DNA from: Gymnorhina tibicen
Lineage: Eukaryota > Chordata > Aves > Passeriformes > Artamidae
Assembly (NCBI GenBank): GCA_013399875.1
Contig: VXAZ01003272.1
Span: 1,195,941 to 1,259,940 of the forward strand
DNA length: 64,000 nucleotides
Reading direction: 5' to 3'
In this document: positions 61,961 to 64,000 of the stretch, piece by piece
Position numbering within the stretch: position 1 is the first letter of the stretch
Layout of the letters: each line of letters starts with the position of its first letter
Notes under the pieces: generated by a model
The model's database searches: none
The model's input: the letters and a program-made list of their open reading frames with translations, nothing else
What the model was told of the DNA's origin: nothing
Program-made: the position numbers and the translations under genes

Positions 61961-63769
61961 GGACCTTCTGGGAACAGGAGCCAGGCTGTTCCCAGGCCGG
62001 CGCAGGGTGGGGGTGTCACAGCCCGTGCCGGGGGGTCTGGGCGCTCAGCCCGGCTCCTGCTCTCCCCTGGCACCTGCAGAGCCTCCCACAAACTGCCCTG
62101 GGCAGGAGCCTGTGAAGGGTGGGAGCGCAGCCTGGGGGGCACGGCGGGTGTGAGACACGTCCTGGTGGCACTGAGTGGCTGCCCGGGGGTGGCAGAGGCT
62201 CTGCACGGTCCCTCAGCCCCACGGGTGGGTGGTTTGGTGTCTCTTCCATCACCCAGGATCTGGAGAGTTTTGGGGTGATCAGGGACCCGCTGTGGTGTGA
62301 GGGACGGGGGCACCTATGGGTGCGGGGACCTGGTGGGCATGTGCCCCTCACCCTCGGAGGTGGGAAAGCCAGGCACGGGGGGACACTCACCAGTACCCTG
62401 GTCCCTGCACCCTGCAGAGCTTTGGGTGCGGGGCACAGCAGAGCTGGGGAGCCCCTCACCCTCACATAGAGGATTCTCACAGAGGTGCCAGACGGGTGTG
62501 AGGGAGCTGCTGTGGCCTCCCCGGCTGTGCAGCCTCAGCACGTGGGAGCAGAGCTGGGGATTTGCTCTGCTGGGCCGAGGGCTCCAGCCTGGGAGCTGGG
62601 AAGGGCCTTTTTGGGATTTTTCAGTCCTCTCTTTTCTCAGTTGTGCTCAGGCTGCCGCGTGCCCACGACAAACCCTCCGTGGCCATCGTGTGCTCATCCA
62701 CAGCCTCCCTCCCAACACACGGAGCGGTTTCCTGCTCCCTTTAGGTGGCTGATCCCCAGCATCCCACCCCTGGCTGTTCCCCAAAGGGCAGGGGGGCTTT
62801 GGGGGTGCTGCGCTGGCCCCGAGCTGCTCCTGTTCCCTGGCGCAGGAATGGTTTTATCGGCAGTCCAGCCCGTGCAGCTCCCAACACTCGCTCCCTCCGG
62901 CGGGTGCAGGCTGTTCCCTGCTGAGCTGCGGGGCTTTTCCCTTCCCTTCCCTCTGCCTGGCTCTGCAGGAAGCCAAACTGCCACCAGCTCCCCAGGGTGC
63001 TTAACCCAGAGGGGATCCATGGCCAGCGGTGTCAGGGACCAGCAGTTGCGCTCCCGAGGGGCTGTGGGGCTGGATTTGGGGTTTGCCATGGCTGCTGGTG
63101 GCTGGCAGGATTTTCTGTGTGTTTTGAGATGGGCGGGTAACTCTGGGTGCCCTGGAAAAGTCGAATCTGGGCTGGGAACACTGGGTTTAAAGCTGTTGGC
63201 CTTTGCCAGGGCTGCCACTCAGGTGCCAGCCAAGAGCAGCAGGAACTGGAAGTGCTTTGGGCTACTGGGCAGTCATGAGTGGAGATTTCAGGCCTGCCTT
63301 CCCCTGAAGGGTCCCAGGCTGGTCTGCGCCGTGCTCTGGGTGTGGTGCTGCCTCTTGTCTTGCGCCTGCTTTGATTTAAGTGAATTTGTTGATCTTTGGG
63401 ACTTGGTGCATTCACAGCAATAGGGAAAGCAGGTTTTGTTCAGCTCCCAGAGCACAGCTTGGATCTCTTCCTCTGCCCATTCCCAAACCTGTTCCATGCT
63501 CCCACCCCTGACTGCTGCCAAGGGTCAACGGGGGCTTCGTGTCCCCTGCGACCCCTGTCCCCGCAGTGTCCGCTTTGCTAACTGGGTGTCCTTCCATGTC
63601 CTGCACGGCTGAGTGGCAGTGAGCCTGTCCCCAGAGCTGCCCCACAGCGGGGGCCACGACCCCCACTGGTAACCCCTGTCTTGGGGGGTGCTCCCCTGGA
63701 CCCTCACAGCCTGTTCCTGCTCTGTGCCGGGGCTTGAGCAGCGGGACCCCACACAGTTGAGGACACGGG

Positions 63770-64000
63770 GGGAGAAACCTCTCCTGCGAGACGTGGAGGG
63801 GCTCTCAGCTTGGCTCCCTTCCAGCGTGGGGCACGGCGCCCGAGGGAGCCGAACCCACCGGGGGTCTTCGCTTGGCCCTGGGGGCGCGGGCGGAGGAAGG
63901 TGTTCCCTTCCCGGGGTGCGACCGGCAGCGGCACCCCCGACGGCAGCCGGGTCCGGGGCGCTCGGAGCCACCGTCCCGTGCGCGCCGTCCCGCCCGGCGC
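63770..64000. promoter_or_regulatory. CpG-rich sequence running off the window edge
   Basis: CpG density rises sharply to the end (GGTGCGACCGGCAGCGGCAC, CCGGGTCCGGGGCGCTCGGA, CGTGCGCGCCGTCCCGCCCG). It probably marks the edge of a CpG island and thus the promoter of a neighbouring gene to the right. A minus-strand frame starts with ATG at 63971, but its product is not recognised. Confidence 0.35.

Larger units (their letters stand above)
54591..63769. other. Intergenic region downstream of HEATR6
   Basis: No gene recognised. It is GC-rich with long but low-complexity ORFs on both strands that share no family features. Contains possible regulatory blocks at about 55.62-55.80, 57.85-58.04, 59.57-59.71 and 61.66-61.96 kb, and a candidate exon at 56744-56818. 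No CR1 copies were recognised in these 9 kb, in contrast to HEATR6 introns. Confidence 0.55.

Overview
This window is vertebrate nuclear DNA, almost certainly from a bird. Three multi-exon genes with GT-AG introns encode near-complete matches to well-known vertebrate proteins. The interspersed repeats are short CR1 (chicken repeat 1) LINE tails. Promoters are CpG-rich, intergenic DNA is GC-rich with AT-rich islands, and minisatellites are frequent, as on avian microchromosomes. The SRSF1-DYNLL2 pair is also neighbouring in mammals (human 17q22). No prokaryotic or viral gene system is present.

Layout. 1-5.78 kb: gene-free flank with one CR1 tail, an 11-copy minisatellite and a 3 x 50 bp tandem repeat. 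5.78-9.75 kb: SRSF1 on the minus strand, with four coding exons, a long 3' UTR holding a splice-bounded GGA-rich cassette, and a CpG-island promoter with NRF1, ETS, CRE and E2F sites. 9.75-22.86 kb: the gene-free divergent interval between SRSF1 and DYNLL2, with CR1 tails, a decayed ~23 bp repeat, a CA repeat, AT-rich candidate regulatory blocks and a TATA/MEF2-type element. 22.86-28.57 kb: DYNLL2 on the plus strand, with a CpG-island 5' UTR exon and two coding exons giving the full 89-residue protein. 28.57-39.2 kb: intergenic, with a 600 bp AT-rich block at 34.6-35.2 kb and two CR1 pieces. 39.27-39.47 kb: a 200-N assembly gap. 39.93-54.59 kb: HEATR6 on the plus strand, 19 coding exons (2-20) recovered; the start exon is missing and probably lies in the gap. 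54.6-64 kb: no recognisable gene, several TAAT-rich blocks that look like distal regulatory DNA, and CpG-rich sequence running off the right edge.

The three genes are not an operon-like unit. SRSF1 is a nuclear SR splicing factor, DYNLL2 a dynein and myosin V light chain/dimerisation hub, and HEATR6 a poorly characterised HEAT-repeat protein. The most informative observations concern SRSF1 autoregulation: a GGA-rich cassette in the 3' UTR, and an intron-3 read-through tail that resembles a human SRSF1 isoform. All calls are from reading the sequence; no alignment or database search was run.
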